A stretch of DNA of 64,000 nucleotides from Lingula anatina. Its lineage: Eukaryota; Brachiopoda; Lingulata; Lingulida; Lingulidae. The stretch's first letter is position 1. Each line of letters begins with the position of its first letter. The position numbers were made by a program, and so were the translations under genes. The notes beneath the pieces are model-generated. The model did not search any database and was not told the DNA's origin. It was given only the letters and a program-made list of their open reading frames with translations. This document shows, in pieces, positions 26,960-39,910 of this stretch. The stretch spans positions 610,065-674,064 of the forward strand of contig NW_019775735.1 in NCBI RefSeq assembly GCF_001039355.2, given 5' to 3'.

Positions 26960-29092
26960 GTAAATGGAAAATACATTTGATCTAAGATATTTACTAAATC
27001 AATGAAAATCTGATAGTTATGTCGATACAAGGAAAGAGAGAAATTGCGTAGGACAAAAATCGTTGTCGCATGATATTTAATACACTTATTTTAGCTGCAG
27101 TTCTTTCGCTGTAAGGCGCTGGCTTGCTGAGGAGGACGTATACCCTACCCATCCTCTACCAAGGCCACAAAGGTTTTTTCACTATATATTTACAGATATT
27201 TCTCTGACTTAATCTGTGTATACTTCTGTTCTGTGCGTCCACAAGGTCTTTTTTTTCACAGAAGTGATGTTATCACTCAACTGCCCTCTGGTTGAGAACG
27301 CACGTCATGCTGAATCAATACGCGTTACACACTGCAGCTATGATACCAGGCAATTCTGCTGCCTGTATGACAAGCACGGCTGATTGATTCCTCTCGCTTC
27401 TAAGCTGAACTTCTAGTGTCGGATTAGCCGCAGCTCTAGGCGGTAGATGATTTGTAGACTAATTATTCTCGAGTAAGTGGTCAGTCGAGGGGGATCGGAT
27501 CCTAATACCCCTCTTAATCAGAATATGAAGTGTTAGTAGACTATGCACCCTGTGAGTCGAGGCAAAAATAGACGGAGGTTCTTAAATGTGTCGGTAATGG
27601 TTGGTCACGGAATTTACATGATTTCATTACCACTTACCGCTTACCACTTGTTTCTTACTTCTCTATCCTGACAGTAAGCAATTGAAGTTTCTAAACATTA
27701 TAGGCGCACACTAGACCTGATTGTCGCTAGAATAGTCTCACGTCGTTCCTTTATCTTCAACGTGAAAACCAGGGTGAACCGTCGCCGAAAGCTGGGCCAC
27801 GCGTCAGTTAAATAAGAAACAGCATGACGCACGGAGAAAGTCGCTTCCACATGCTTAAACATGAGACGAGATTCAAATATTTCGGTTTGATGTCGCTTTT
27901 TTTTTTTTTTTCTTTTTTTTTTTTTTTGCCTGAAAGGCATAATGTGTTTTTTTTTCTCAGACAATAATTTCCTGATGTTTTCGAGGAAAAGGTTAGCTTC
28001 TTTTCTTTGCTTATTTGACGGCGTTGATAGACATACATGTATATTAATATAGATGTTATTTAAGATGGATCTGCAACTTCAAAACACCCGATTACGTTCT
28101 ACATATACTTGATGCGTTCATTTGCAAAAAATGAAGACTGATATATGGTTTGAAAAGAAATAATAAAAAAATTTAATAATAATAATAATGTGTTATTATT
28201 TTTATTGACTTAAGTAATAAAATCGAAATAAGATCATGTGGATTAAAAATTATTTGCGCACCTGTGGTTATAAAATCATGCATTTGACGGTGACCCTCGC
28301 TATGTCCATTGGTCACAGTATGGCCACGATGACCGTCAGTGGGCAGATGTTCCAATTTATTATGAATATTCACCTCAGATTAGCTTCTACCTGTAAACTG
28401 AAAACACAACTCTGACATCAATCCAAATGAGTCAAATGAAATAATCAGTTCTTACATCTAACAACTGTAGAAGTGCAAATAACTGGTTACAATTTATGAT
28501 TTGTGTTAAAAGCGGCATGGTGCCTTGTTCCTCGTAAATATGCTGAAAAACTTCTCAAGTTATGCTGCAAATTAGACAAATGAAAGTCGCGTTGAAACTC
28601 TTCCTTTTTGTTCTATGTGAATAATGTTATTAAATTTTCTTTCGATCATAGAAATTATTATCGACCGGTGTAAAAATCAACCTTGATATCGTATCAAACA
28701 TCTTAATATCTGTTTAATTAGATGTAAATATATATTTTCCCAATCAGTTGGCTTATTTTTATTTGTTGTGTTACACAGCCCAATGTCTTTCTTTCTTATC
28801 TGCTCGCATTTAAGAAGAGAAATGAATAAACTAATCAAATTAATATCGTAACTCCATTCACATACACTTTTCACTTAACTGCAAGACAATCCTGTGCATC
28901 CTTCAGTTAATCATTTCATTTTGTTGAAAAGAAAGTGCAGCTGGACCCTTTCAATGTGAACACTATATGCGGTCGATGGAGTTTCTCAGTGGGATTGTTT
29001 TAACTCGGCTTGAACTAAGCATCAAGATAAAAACACCTGCGTTTGAATTAGAATCTTAAACATTTTCCTCCCTTCTGAGACATCCTCTAGAT

Positions 29093-29134
<42 letters not shown>

Positions 29135-31770
29135 TTCTTCCATGCATGCAGATGAAACATCAAATGTAACTCATTTCATAGAACGATAAACCACCGTTGT
29201 AGTATTTCTTTGTACCCTTTCTGTATCTTCGCGTGAAGTTTTAAGTTATAACTATATTCTATAGAAAAATCAATATTCCAAGATCTTATGCAACACATTA
29301 TTGTTAACCACAAACCTGTTTATATTTTTTCTTTAAACCCTTGCCAGCAAAGTAATAAATAATGATCTTCCTTAGCGCCTGTCCATCGGGGGTTAGTAAT
29401 TCCTCTCTTTCCTTTCAGTACGGTCATTAAGGTAACACCCATTAAATGATGAGTTAAGACAAGGGTTGCCGTGTTTATCCCTCGCGGACTGAAACGCATC
29501 TCTAATCACCCGTCACGCGATCTGATAATCTATAAGTCAGGTCTGAGAGCAAATTGATTGAAAAAAATTAGGCTAAACTGAATCTCAAGTGTTTTCCAAA
29601 TCAAAAATAGAGTGAAATAGGAAGCAGACCATTTTTGCTGATGAAAAGATCAAGTTCGTTCAGAGGTTTATGTTTTACCTGGCAAACGTGCGTATAGAAA
29701 TGATCATCCGTGTAACATAATTAGAAGAGAATGGTGGATCATTCTTGTATCAAATATCCAAAAGCGATGCGCACACTTTCATCAACGATATTGCTAGACT
29801 TATGCTTGACAAATATGTTTCAGAGATATGAATAATGATGCTACCTGTACAATCACATGAAAAACAACATCTTACAGCCAAGTAAATGCTCTTTAAAGTT
29901 ACAATTATTGAAGCAAAACGTTTCTAATGAAAAAAAATCTATACATTACAATTGACGTAGTGCTAAATTTTTTCTATGATGAGAAAAAGATAAAGAGAGA
30001 AAGTTTTATCCTATTAAAAATACAGATAACAATTTTTTGTGCAGTTTTTCTTTTTTTTTTTTTTTTTGCGTCAAAAATTTGATAAGTAGACGTTAACAAT
30101 ATACATGTATATTTACATGTTTAGATTTCCGTGCGGATAGATAGACCTTATTTTACCTTAATTTTGTTACGTAATCTTAAAACCTATCCCACTTCTAAAA
30201 TACACTGCATTTATAACTGAGATATTGAACACATTTTCATATTTCCCGGCCAAACATTTCATATGAAATGATAAATAGCAAATTCCATAACCATAGGTTT
30301 TTGTTAAATTTAAATATTTTTGTTCACAACGTTGTTCATAACGTTGGGGAAAATTTTGTGTCACATGGGGCATCTGAGGGTTAATATTTTGGGCATCTAT
30401 TTTCATCAATAACAAATATCATGCGTGAATGTACAAAATAAATTAATCCATAAACACGCGAAAAACTTATTTTTGCCTAAGGATGTGCTGCTTTTTTATT
30501 ATAATTTTAGGTGCAAGTGATTTGTAGAGTGACGGAGTACGTGTTTTTGCAAAATAAGGGCTTCGATAATTTTGAAAACTGAAAAGAAATCTGTTTGAAT
30601 ATAATAATAATAAAATTATTTTATATTTCTAAATCATTTTTAGTAAAAAAGGACACCATGACACAATGAAATCATAAGGGATAATTTCCACCACTGCATA
30701 ACTTGGCAAAAACAAAACAAAAAAATGAAATTAATGATGGTGTAAACTGTGGGGATATTTTTGTGTTATTCAAAGCATTTTATCTCATAAGATAATTAAC
30801 GTGTTAACCACGCCAGCTGCAATAACTAAGTAGAGCAATTTTGTCACTCTCAGATTTTATTCATGTCGAGGTGCACAATGGGAAGAAGTGTAATTTAGGT
30901 AAGTAGTTTATTTAACTTTGATTATGTAAAAGCTGCAAATATAAATTCTGGTTAAAAGCGTGATGAAAATAACGTTTTGCTATGATATCAGTATACTTGT
31001 GAAATATGAGTTAGAGCACGGCCACAAAGTTAGATCAACGGAGAAACTGTAATAAAAGACGGTAACCAAATGATGGTAATTTAAACCTCGCTTGTGCTTT
31101 CAATCGTTGCCAAGAAAAAATGACTGCCTGCGTGTCAGGCCAGAAAACACGCAACAACACGGCGGATGAATCACAAACTGTATGTGTCAAAGAGCTTACG
31201 TCTCCCCCGTCGAAGTATCACCGCGCTTTTCCCGTTCAGCCTCACCAGCTCTGTCTCAATTGAATCGTGATAGACTATCAAGCGCCGGTCTAGGTCTGTG
31301 GGCCAGCTACAGTATACCAGCAGCCAACGGTTGCTGTTTTTTTTTCCTAGACCTAAATAACAGAGTAATGGGTAATTAAACCTTGGTTACACTATACCAT
31401 ATCATCTCTCCGCTCCAACAGAGGCATTGACTGTCAAGGCAAACGTGTTTTTTTCTCTTTGTTATTTTAGAAATAACAAAGTCACTTTGCAACAAAACTT
31501 GCGTGCAAAATAGATACTGTTACTCTAGCAGAGCTCAGCTGACTGGTGACGTCAGTTCCAAACGTAGACAGTACAGTGTGTAGAAATACCAGGGACACAT
31601 CTGTGACTAATAATATTATGATAATATATTTATGTAAAATAATATTTCCAAATATTTAGATGCATGCACTGTTATAATTGCGTATACTTTGATGGGCTAC
31701 TGTAGTCAGGAGATCAGAAACTGATTTTGTGCCACCTTAATGAGAGAAAATTATCCCTCCGCCACCCCCA
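26960..31770. other. gene-free stretch
   Basis: There is no supported coding region. It contains T-rich tracts at about 27898-27927, 29094-29131 (38 T) and 30049-30067, and short AAT runs near 28174 and 30601. The ORFs in this stretch are low-complexity shadows. Confidence 0.5.
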
Positions 31771-31773
31771 CCC

Positions 31774-32385
31774 ACCCTGAGCTTCAGAGCTAACTTGACA
31801 CTAACCTTTTCACTGTAGCCTATCTCCATCGTGTCAAGTAACCTCTGACGAAAATAGTTTGACCTAGTTTATATAAGCCAATCGGATCCATGTTTCAAAA
31901 TTTTTCACCAAAGTTTGGTGAAAACGCTGATTGGTTGATCGTCAATCGGCAATCCTCGGCTGATTCCGCAAGCTCCATACTAACAACATAGTTATTGTCG
32001 AGTGCGGAGACATCCGAGTAGTTCCGAGTGGTTCCGAGTGCATAACCGTACACAAAGAAAGCACGGAGTATATCGGAATTGAAACCAGAGCAGTATGATG
32101 CCCTGCATCATTATCTACTGAGGGATGATGTATTTTGCGTGCTGCCCACAGGTTACGGCAAGTCCCTGATATTCAGCCTTATCTTTGATTGGTCCGGATT
32201 TGAACAAAGCGCGCTTTGACTCGTTCGCGTTCATTGGCTAGCTCGTTCAATGAGTCATTGAGTGCGGGCTTTAAATTTGATTGGCGGGCGGCGGGGGCAC
32301 TCGAATCTGGTCAGAGGTTACTTGACACGATGGAGATAGGCTACAGTGAAAAGGTTAGTGTCAAGTTAGCTCTGAAGCTCAGGGT
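31774..32385. mobile_element. fold-back element with perfect 76-bp terminal inverted repeats
   Basis: The arms at 31774-31849 and 32310-32385 are perfect reverse complements over all 76 bases (outer edge accctgagcttcagagc, inner edge acctctgac). The 460-base interior contains a TATATAAG box with a CCAAT motif directly after it (31871-31883), several further ATTGG motifs, an 11-bp-arm hairpin at 31902-31924, and a coding fragment described separately. C-rich tracts flank both sides. Perfect arms imply recent movement, gene conversion or an assembly palindrome. Confidence 0.8.
32046..32219 (+). pseudogene. RecQ-like DExH helicase fragment (motif 0 and Walker A)
   Basis: A 57-codon open stretch between stops contains ELKPEQYDAL, then a short helical segment, then VFCVLPTGYGKSLIFSL. 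This is the order and spacing of the RecQ-family motif 0 (R/KPxQ) and motif I (Walker A, PTGxGKS), which bind ATP in 3'-5' DNA helicases. It has no start codon, and the frame ends in TGA soon after the Walker A, so the rest of the ATPase core is missing. It lies wholly inside the 76-bp inverted-repeat element. I read it as a captured or decayed piece of a helicase gene carried by that element. It could instead be one exon of a larger gene, but I saw no other helicase motif nearby. Confidence 0.65.
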
Positions 32386-33660
32386 GCCCCCACCCCCCGC
32401 ACTCCCCAAAGTATCCTTTAAACAGGCGCATGAGTGTATCAGGATGCAATCCTTGATTTCCAAATTTGACTAGAGAATATCGAGCCTTTCCCCAGCACCT
32501 CCCCGCAGCCTCAAATTCTCGTAATGGAAAAGGATCCAAGTTGTAGACTTGTCTACGTATCTTTTACGGAACCAGTTTCAAAGATAACTTGAAGACTGAA
32601 TATTGGTCATAATTTAAAAAAGTGAAAAATGAATTCATCAGTTATAAAGTAAGTGATTTGTCCGTCAGTGATTTGTTTCTTTTACTACAGCAGGCGTAGG
32701 CCTACTACTTCTTTCAGGTGGATTCCTTCAAAAAGATCTAAAATTTAAAGCTAAAATCAAAATTTGAATTAAGTTATTTTGTGGTTCCTGCACCTTAATT
32801 AACTCACCTCTGTGGGCCAATTGGTCACACACAGCACATTACCACTGCATTTTAAAATTGATGCACTGCAACAAGCGAGTCTCAACCACGCTGCTCACCT
32901 AACACAGTAGTTTTTCTTGTATATATATATATATAATATTTTAAAGCTTAAAAACGACACCACCAACATATTATATACTACTTTTTATTCACTCAGGGAT
33001 ATCTAACACGTCTGCATATTTCGTAGAGAGTAGGGCCTACTTACCGCATAATCAAGTTTATTGAAGCACGTAATTTTGTTGACTCATATTTTGAAGCGCG
33101 AAATGTAACCAACAACAAATTAGCTGTTGTGGTCTTCTATAAGGCTTATTTATCGATTTATAAGTAATGTAGAAGCATCCAAGATAATCCAACACTGACA
33201 CACATAGCATATATATGATCATGTACAGCTTACACATGAAAATTATGTCAGATGATTAAGTCAATAATAATCGTGTGTAAAGACAGTTGACATTTAATAT
33301 GTAATTTGACCTTTCTTCTTATTTACGGATATCACCCTGTACGGATTAATGTAGGCAAAATAACAAAATGTGTTCCGTCTCTGGCCATATCTTAAAAAGA
33401 TAATGACAGATAAGTCAAAAATAGAATTTTAATTAGTATATAAATAAGCAATATCAGGAACCCATTGCACTGTGAAAGAGTCGCTTTGAAAAAAATCAAC
33501 CATCACATGAGCTTGTTCAGTCATAAGAATTTAGAGCAGCAGATTAGATTAACCTATCAATTCGAATTATATAATATTATGAATGCACCACGTATGTATG
33601 ATTTTTCAACGTATTAAGCCAGTATTAAAAATGTCCCTCGTCTTTAACGAAGCAGAAAAA

Positions 33661-33666
33661 CAATAA

Positions 33667-33701
<35 letters not shown>

Positions 33702-33720
33702 ACAAATAAATAAATAAATA
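33661..33720. repeat. (AAAT)n microsatellite
   Basis: About 14 tandem units with one substitution. Confidence 0.95.
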
Positions 33721-34338
33721 TTTTTATGCATATAAAATGGACCTCACTTGATGGTATCGATTGATCACAGGTGGTAAGTCTCTGTCAATGACTCAATACA
33801 TCAGCACGACATATCGCGTACATGGCTTACATTCTATCACTATGGCAGGAATGTTATGAGCGTCAGGCGCAGTTGTTATCTCTGATATTAGATATTGCCT
33901 TATATTAGAGGTGTCCACCCCTTATATTATATTATTACTGTAATGTATTAATATAAAGAAAAAATACCAAGGATTTCGAAACGAAAAACAAAATTAAAAC
34001 AAAAATACAATTAGACATATGAAGAACTAATTGGAGTCAAAAGTCTCTAACACCTAATGAAGAGCCTTTATTAGACCCATAAAACAGATAACTTTATCAG
34101 GGCGTATAACTTTGGTGCACACAACAAATTTACAGCACGGTAATTGTGTGTGTTTTTGATGTAATGCCAACAGGAATCAAACGATATCATTGAGTTTGAC
34201 CGCCTTATCAGCACTGCAATATTCGTTTAGCTTCATATATCTGTATTTCCCAGGTCACTTCGGTGTTAAATTAGTCGCATATCTGATCCCGTCATAACAA
34301 CTAATGCAAGTCAATGTTTGAGGAGTAAACATTAGACC

Positions 34339-34858
34339 ATGTCACGTGACGAGGCTACGAAGTACGGGACATTTGATGAGGAAGACCAAAGTTTGGTTAT
34401 GGAAAAGGGATCGGAAGCAGCGGACGCGAAGACCGCAAACAGTCAGACGATTCTATGCCAGTGCAACGACGAAGATGGCGTAAAAAGGGAACAACGACAA
34501 GACAGATCCCCACGCCTGAAGAAGAGACTTTTGTTGACGGAGTTCATTAGATTTATTGCTATAGTATTACCTATTGTTTTGACAATTTGGAGATACGGAG
34601 AGCTAGCAGGTTACCCAAGCTACAATCCGTCTTTGCCGCATCGACATGCTCAATACTGGGGAATATCGGTCGCCATTCTCGTTGCTGGAAGTGCTGTGAT
34701 ATACTTTCCGATAAAATGGCTGACCTTCAAATTTGCTTTCTTCCACGCCGCAAGAGTGGACCGAGGATGGTAAGGCAGAATACGGTGTTATATCGTCTCG
34801 TGGTTATTTTGATTTCTTCCTATTCTTCTTCTTCTCTCTCCGTTCTTCTTATTCTTCT

Positions 34859-34921
<63 letters not shown>

Positions 34922-37604
34922 AACCCTGGGAAAAACTATTGCGCAAAGGTCTCCTGCATAATATTACAGTTAGCTGGGTTAGTGTTGGGGTCAGGCGACA
35001 TCTGTGAAACTGTCGATGATGAAAAACCTAGTTTCCCTCTCTGGCGTAAAATTACATTTGCAAACAACTAATTTTGCAGTCTAATGAAATATGCCTCGAT
35101 TTATAAAATTAAATAGTCAAGATTAATAAAATTTGGGGTCGACCTATTTAGCCCACCAGTTTTGCACCCTTTTCTAACTATGAGAAAATGCAATAGCAAG
35201 GCCCTACGCATTCGAAAGCATGCAGAGCCAATTAGCTTTTTTCACTGCCTATGTTACAGAACAAATCCCCCATAAATATAGCTAACATTGTGAGTTTCAA
35301 ATGGCGCAGTGGTCCTCAGGGTGCAAGCACATGATGTACACGCATAGACAGCGCCAATCTGATAGACTTCTCGTGATGCACTCGTACAATGTCTATGCTG
35401 TGTATAAATATGGAGACAATATGAACAATGTTTTCGTGTATTAAAGCTGATAGCAATTGGTAAAAAATTATACATCATTTATTATGGAACTATTTTTTTT
35501 TTACTTATGAACTAAACCTATCCCTTATCAGAGGGTCCTAATAACATGACTGACGGGTGTGTTCGAGCTCCAAAAACTGATTTCCTACTACCATGTTATA
35601 AGAGACAACGAAACCCAGGCCCGTAGCCAGCAATTTCAAAAGGGGGATTCTTTTTCTGAAAAAGTGGACCTTTTTCCATAAAAACGTCATGTTCCTAGAT
35701 CAAATTTTACCCACAGTGGACTTTTTCCCAGCAAAAGGGGCGGTTCTTTCGAACCTCCCGAACCCCCCCTGGCTACAGGTCTGATTTAACCCCTTTTTTA
35801 ACTGATACAGGCCCGTAGATGGGAAGTGAGGGGGGGCAGGGATTCGAAAAAATTGCCATTTTGACGAGAAAAGGCCCGCTCTGAATCGAATTTTTTCTAG
35901 ATTCCATCTCTTATCTCATTGTGGCTCATTTAAGAGGGTAAAAAGGTCCGCGTTTTTTTTTTCCAGAACCCCCCTCCCCTTTTGAATTTGCTTGTAACAG
36001 ACCCGTGGTACAATGTACACACTAGTAGTGCATTGGAAGTGAGTGTTTCTACAAAATCAGGTCCATAGCCGGGGGGGGGGGGGGGTCGGGAATTCAAGTG
36101 GACTGCCCCTTTTGTCGGGAAAATTGATCTAGGTACACGAGGGATTCATGGCAAAGGGTCCTCCTTTTCATAAATAGACCCCCCCCCCCCTTTGAAATTG
36201 CTTACTACGGGCCAGAAAATGTACCCGAGGTGCGTGTGTGTTGTTTCCGTGTAGTGTAGATACTACAGCACTTGAACAATACTGATAACAACATAATTGT
36301 TTTATGTAAGCATTTCCGTAATCATTAACGCGGCCAACCCAAATTGTCCAGATTGGAGGTCCAGTGTTACAAACAAAATCAAATCCAGAAACTCGTGGCG
36401 GTATACATGAACAGTACTCTATGAATTTCTTAAAGACAAGGATTGCGGGAGTGGAATTTTTTTTTAAATAAAGCACTAAATATGTTCTACCAAGCCATAT
36501 AAATGAATAATATACATATTCATAGGTTTTACGTTCTTTCAGGCGTCCTTCAATCGTGATCTACCTGCTAGTCTGTGCTTTGCCTTGCCTAGTTGTCAAC
36601 CTCATTGGGACCAAGGTCAAGGTAAAGACTGTCACACAATGCTACATGTTTTACCAAATTTTGCAACGACGAGAATGTGTACACCGCAGTTTTGTGGAAT
36701 AAAACGGGTAACTAATGAGAACTGGGAAAGCAAATTGTTGGTGTATCTCGAACTGAACGCAGGTTTTCAGAATTATGTTTAAATGTTTTCCGTACTTTTT
36801 AAAAGTAAATAAAAATCGACCTACTTGTTTCCTTATATGATAAACAAGATAAACAAATAAACGGATAGAATAAGATAAGGTGGTATGCATCTCTGGGTAA
36901 CCTAATGATTAATTTATATCACATTTAAATCTTTTAAACAGGTTGAAACGCCCATTGAACTAGACCCAAAAACGGCCATCACAATACAAATCGTCGTATT
37001 CAACCTGGTGGTGACAGAGTGGATGGCAAAACTGAGAGAAGGGGAATTTAATTTTGACGTCATCACAGCGATGGGAAACGACCTATTTACTGCTTATGAC
37101 ATCATAGAAATGTTTGTTCTGGCACATGACCTGCACGTGTTCCAATCTGATTGGGTGTATGTGCTGTTTGCCCTTTCCTTTGTGTCTATGTTCAAGTTCA
37201 TCCCCGTGCCACCAGAATGCACGTGCGAAAGCATGGACGTTCCCCGAGCAAGAACTTATATTTTCTGTAATCTCCTTCTCCAGGATGGGCCGTTTCTTGT
37301 CGTTAGAGTGGCAATAATGGCGAACTTTGGCATTATTCATGATCAAGACATGATCAGCGATTTAATCCACCCCATAAAAAGTTTTGCCTACGTCATCATG
37401 TATTCCCTGCAGCTGTGGATGCTTCAGCATCGTCAGACTAGTCCCTTAGCCCGTGTGAAAAGCAAGGAAAAATGCACGACACATTCTGTGCGGCACCCGG
37501 GTAAACGTCAACCGGGTGCCGCCATACGGTATGACGCAAAACAGGAAATGACGTCGCAGGGGGAAAGAAATGGAATTCATATGACCGAAGTGGAGGAATT
37601 GTAG
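34339..37604 (+). CDS. TMEM26-like multipass membrane protein (three exons, intact)
   Basis: The exons are 34339-34769, 36543-36621 and 36942-37604. Donors are GTAAGG and GTAAAG; acceptors are TTCTTTCAG and TTTTAAACAG. The phases agree and give 390 residues. Residues 1-62 are polar and probably cytoplasmic. Hydrophobic segments lie near 66-84, 106-124, 147-167, 182-198, 238-258, 276-297 and 316-331, and a basic, polar tail follows. The block LLQDGPFLVVR (about 282-292) resembles the most conserved part of TMEM26 proteins, and GNDLFTAYDIIEMF matches the segment before it, so I assign it to the TMEM26-like group. The molecular function of that group is not established. Intron 1 holds a (CT)n(GT)n tract right after the donor and three related MITEs. 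A second copy of exons 1-2 and the start of exon 3 lies at 41606-44144 and is broken. Confidence 0.8.
34859..34920. repeat. (CT)n(GT)n microsatellite in intron 1
   Basis: A CT run passes into a GT run. It also exists, with different unit numbers and an added CTT run, at 42413-42491 in the second locus copy. Confidence 0.95.
35616..35783. mobile_element. CAGGCCCGTAGCCAG MITE, copy a (intron 1)
   Basis: A complete 168-bp element with inverted ends CAGGCCCGTAGCCAG and CTGGCTACAGGTCTG. It is absent from the matching intron at 41606-44144, so it either inserted after the two copies separated or is a polymorphic insertion. Confidence 0.85.
35808..36007. mobile_element. CAGGCCCGTAG MITE, copy b (intron 1)
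   Basis: The left end is CAGGCCCGTAG and the right end a degenerate GTAACAGACCCGTG. It is G-rich near the left end and C-rich near the right. It has a counterpart at 43195-43373 in the second locus copy. Confidence 0.75.
36058..36214. mobile_element. CAGGTCCATAGCC MITE, copy c (intron 1)
   Basis: The left end is CAGGTCCATAGCC followed by a G run; the right end is CTACGGGCC after a C run. It is diverged from copies a and b. The second locus copy lacks the segment from the end of copy b to the end of copy c. Confidence 0.75.
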
Positions 37605-37908
37605 CTAGAAAACTCTGAGGGGGTTTTGGTTAACCAGACTATTCCTACAGCGAGAACTGTTTTCGTTAAGATTTTTATGCAAAAAAATCGGGATATATGA
37701 GTAGGCTACATACTGCACCTAATCGACCAAAAGTAGGCCCACCAAATGTATGCACCCGGTATATCGTATCAGCCGCTCACAAAGACTAAAAATATTTTTG
37801 AGTAGTTAATTCCTAGATAATATACAGAATGTTGTGTATTTACTAAACGTGCAAAATCATCATTGTTACCGTTGTATGGTAACTAAAGGGTACGAACTAC
37901 ACTGCAAA

Positions 37909-38182
37909 GCTGAACAATATACAGACACCGTCAGTGAGAGAAAAAATCATCGCAGCAATGGGTTATATTTTAGGCAGCAAATCGGTCAAATGAACAGGCA
38001 AATGCCACATACTGTTTCAAATGCCAGGGCTGAACAATATACAGACACCTTCAGTGAGAGAAAAAAATGTCGCAGAATGGTTTATTTTTTCGGCAGCAAA
38101 GCGAACAAATGAACAGACAAATGCCACATACTATTTCAAATGCCAGAGCTGAACAATAGGCCTATACAGACACCTTCAGTGA

Positions 38183-38217
<35 letters not shown>

Positions 38218-38293
38218 CGCAGCATGGTTTATATTCAAGGCAGCAAAGCGGTCAAATGAACAGACATATACCACATACTATTACAAATGTCAG
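37909..38293. repeat. minisatellite, three units of about 120 bp
   Basis: Units start at 37909, 38029 and 38148, each with gctgaacaat(a), cagacacc, a TCAGTGA A-rich block, a ggcagcaaa block and a gccacatact block. The third unit is lengthened by about 30 A. Part of the unit (ggcagcaaag, tcaaatg, acagaca) recurs inside the 1-kb units at about 39652 and 40781. Confidence 0.85.
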
Positions 38294-38429
38294 AACTGAT
38301 AGAAGCAGCAACATTTAAACAGTACAAGGGATCCACATCTGACAATAGTCAATTTGTAAACTGGAAAACAAACAAACAAACAAACACAAACACGCACTCA
38401 CGGATTATTCACGCAAGCTCGCAGGCACA

Positions 38430-38467
38430 CACGCATGCACACACACACACACAACGCACACACACAC
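38430..38467. repeat. (CA)n microsatellite
   Basis: An interrupted CA run. Confidence 0.9.
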
Positions 38468-38825
38468 CAGTAGATCTATTGAAATAACGTTGGAGAAGTT
38501 TTAAACGATGCCTTCCTTTCATATGCTACATCATTTCAAAGCATCAACGGGGTGAAACATGAAGGACTAATGAATTAAGAACTCATACTTTTATTTCGTG
38601 ACGCAAACGTTCAAAAAAAAGTTGTTACGTGTACCGCGCTACGAATTGCAATAATTCCCCAGCCAACACGGAACGTTACCATAATGATAATGTAACGAAA
38701 AAAACGTACTGGTAAATTTATAATGACGCTCTGTGTTTGCTAGGTTTCTATATATTGATAATGAGCAAGCAGAGGTCACAACGAGTGAATCATTTTGAAA
38801 TATTTTTTAAGCATAAGATGAACCC

Positions 38826-39849
38826 ACGTTGTTAAAAAAATAAAGCTGTGAATTATTAATCAGTGAGTATTAAAGTTGTGTTATTGTCTACCTTTATGGT
38901 CTACCTTTATGGTCATTGCGCTGTTGCTTATCATTAATTATTCAATGATGAAAAAATCACCGTGAAGATTAGAAAAAAATTATTTATTTACGTCTCTAAA
39001 TAGGCCTACATATCAGAACAATATCTTGTTAGTTTTAATGATTTTAATCCATCAGTTTTGCAAGATGGTTAATATCACCTTTTTAGTATGAAATAGGTAG
39101 TGAATTAAAATGTTTGGTAATGTTTGGTGAATTCCACATGGGTAAATATTATGACCTGCGGCTGCTTTCATCTTAAAAATATAACAAAATGTAAGTGTCC
39201 AATTGGTTTAAGAGCAAGTAGCTTAAAGTGCCCAGGAGTTTGCATAGTGCATCAAACCCTAAAATCAAATCAACAAAAAGTTGCCTGTGTGCAATCAGAA
39301 AGGCATGAAACTCTTAAGTATGCCAAATTTAAACAGCATCCTTTACTGAGCAAAAATAGGGAAAGTTTCATTCCTTGTCTAAGCAGGGTTCTGTGCCATT
39401 TAGTGCCAATGGCCTTCTTTCGAACGTTTTTCTGTCGACTGGCAGTGCGTCGACACTGTCAGAGCAGATTATTACGCAGGGCAAGGTCTTCCAGTTGAGT
39501 ATTGTTATAAATCTTACTTAACATAATCATTTTGGTTTTGTGTTGTTAATTTAACTTGTATCATTTGATCTGTCCGTAAACGTAGCTATTGAAATTTTGT
39601 TTAAAATCTGGGGGGAGGAGGGGGAGAATGGGAGCGATTTCAATAAATAAAGGCAGCAAAGCTGTCAAATGTACAGACAAAAAGCAGGAAATAACAAAAT
39701 AGGCTACTGTCAATTCTGATGCAAAAGCACATTCAACATTCAACATTCAACATAAAACTGCAAATTCAACATCAAATTTTAATTATGCTCAACAGGTAAT
39801 ACCAATGTAAGTAAAATGTGTAACAAGCAGAAGGCCTCAGGCCCATGGG
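38826..39849. repeat. 1-kb duplicated unit, copy B1
   Basis: This unit aligns nearly collinearly with 39937-40977 over its whole length, with small indels, and ends exactly at the single N at 39850. It includes a 124-codon plus-strand ORF (39124-39498) that is frameshifted in B2 and matches nothing I know, so I do not call it a gene. Confidence 0.85.
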
Positions 39850-39850
39850 N
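39850..39850. other. single-N assembly seam
   Basis: One N lies directly after the end of B1 (cccatggg), exactly where its match to B2 ends. Confidence 0.9.
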
Positions 39851-39853
39851 TGC

Positions 39854-39855
39854 AC

Positions 39856-39890
<35 letters not shown>
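39854..39890. repeat. (ACGGCG)n GC-rich simple repeat
   Basis: About six units. It is very GC-rich for this window. Confidence 0.9.
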
Positions 39891-39910
39891 CAGACGCAGA
39901 TGATGGCTAT

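Noticed and set aside
27698-28038. Lys-rich minus-strand ORFs
   Set aside because: They are driven by poly-T/poly-A tracts.
35254-35478. Minus-strand ORF in intron 1 that also exists at 42810-43034
   Set aside because: Its presence in both copies is explained by the recent duplication of the whole locus; there is no independent evidence for coding.
39124-39498. 124-codon ORF in unit B1
   Set aside because: The same sequence is frameshifted in unit B2 and the translation matches no family I know.
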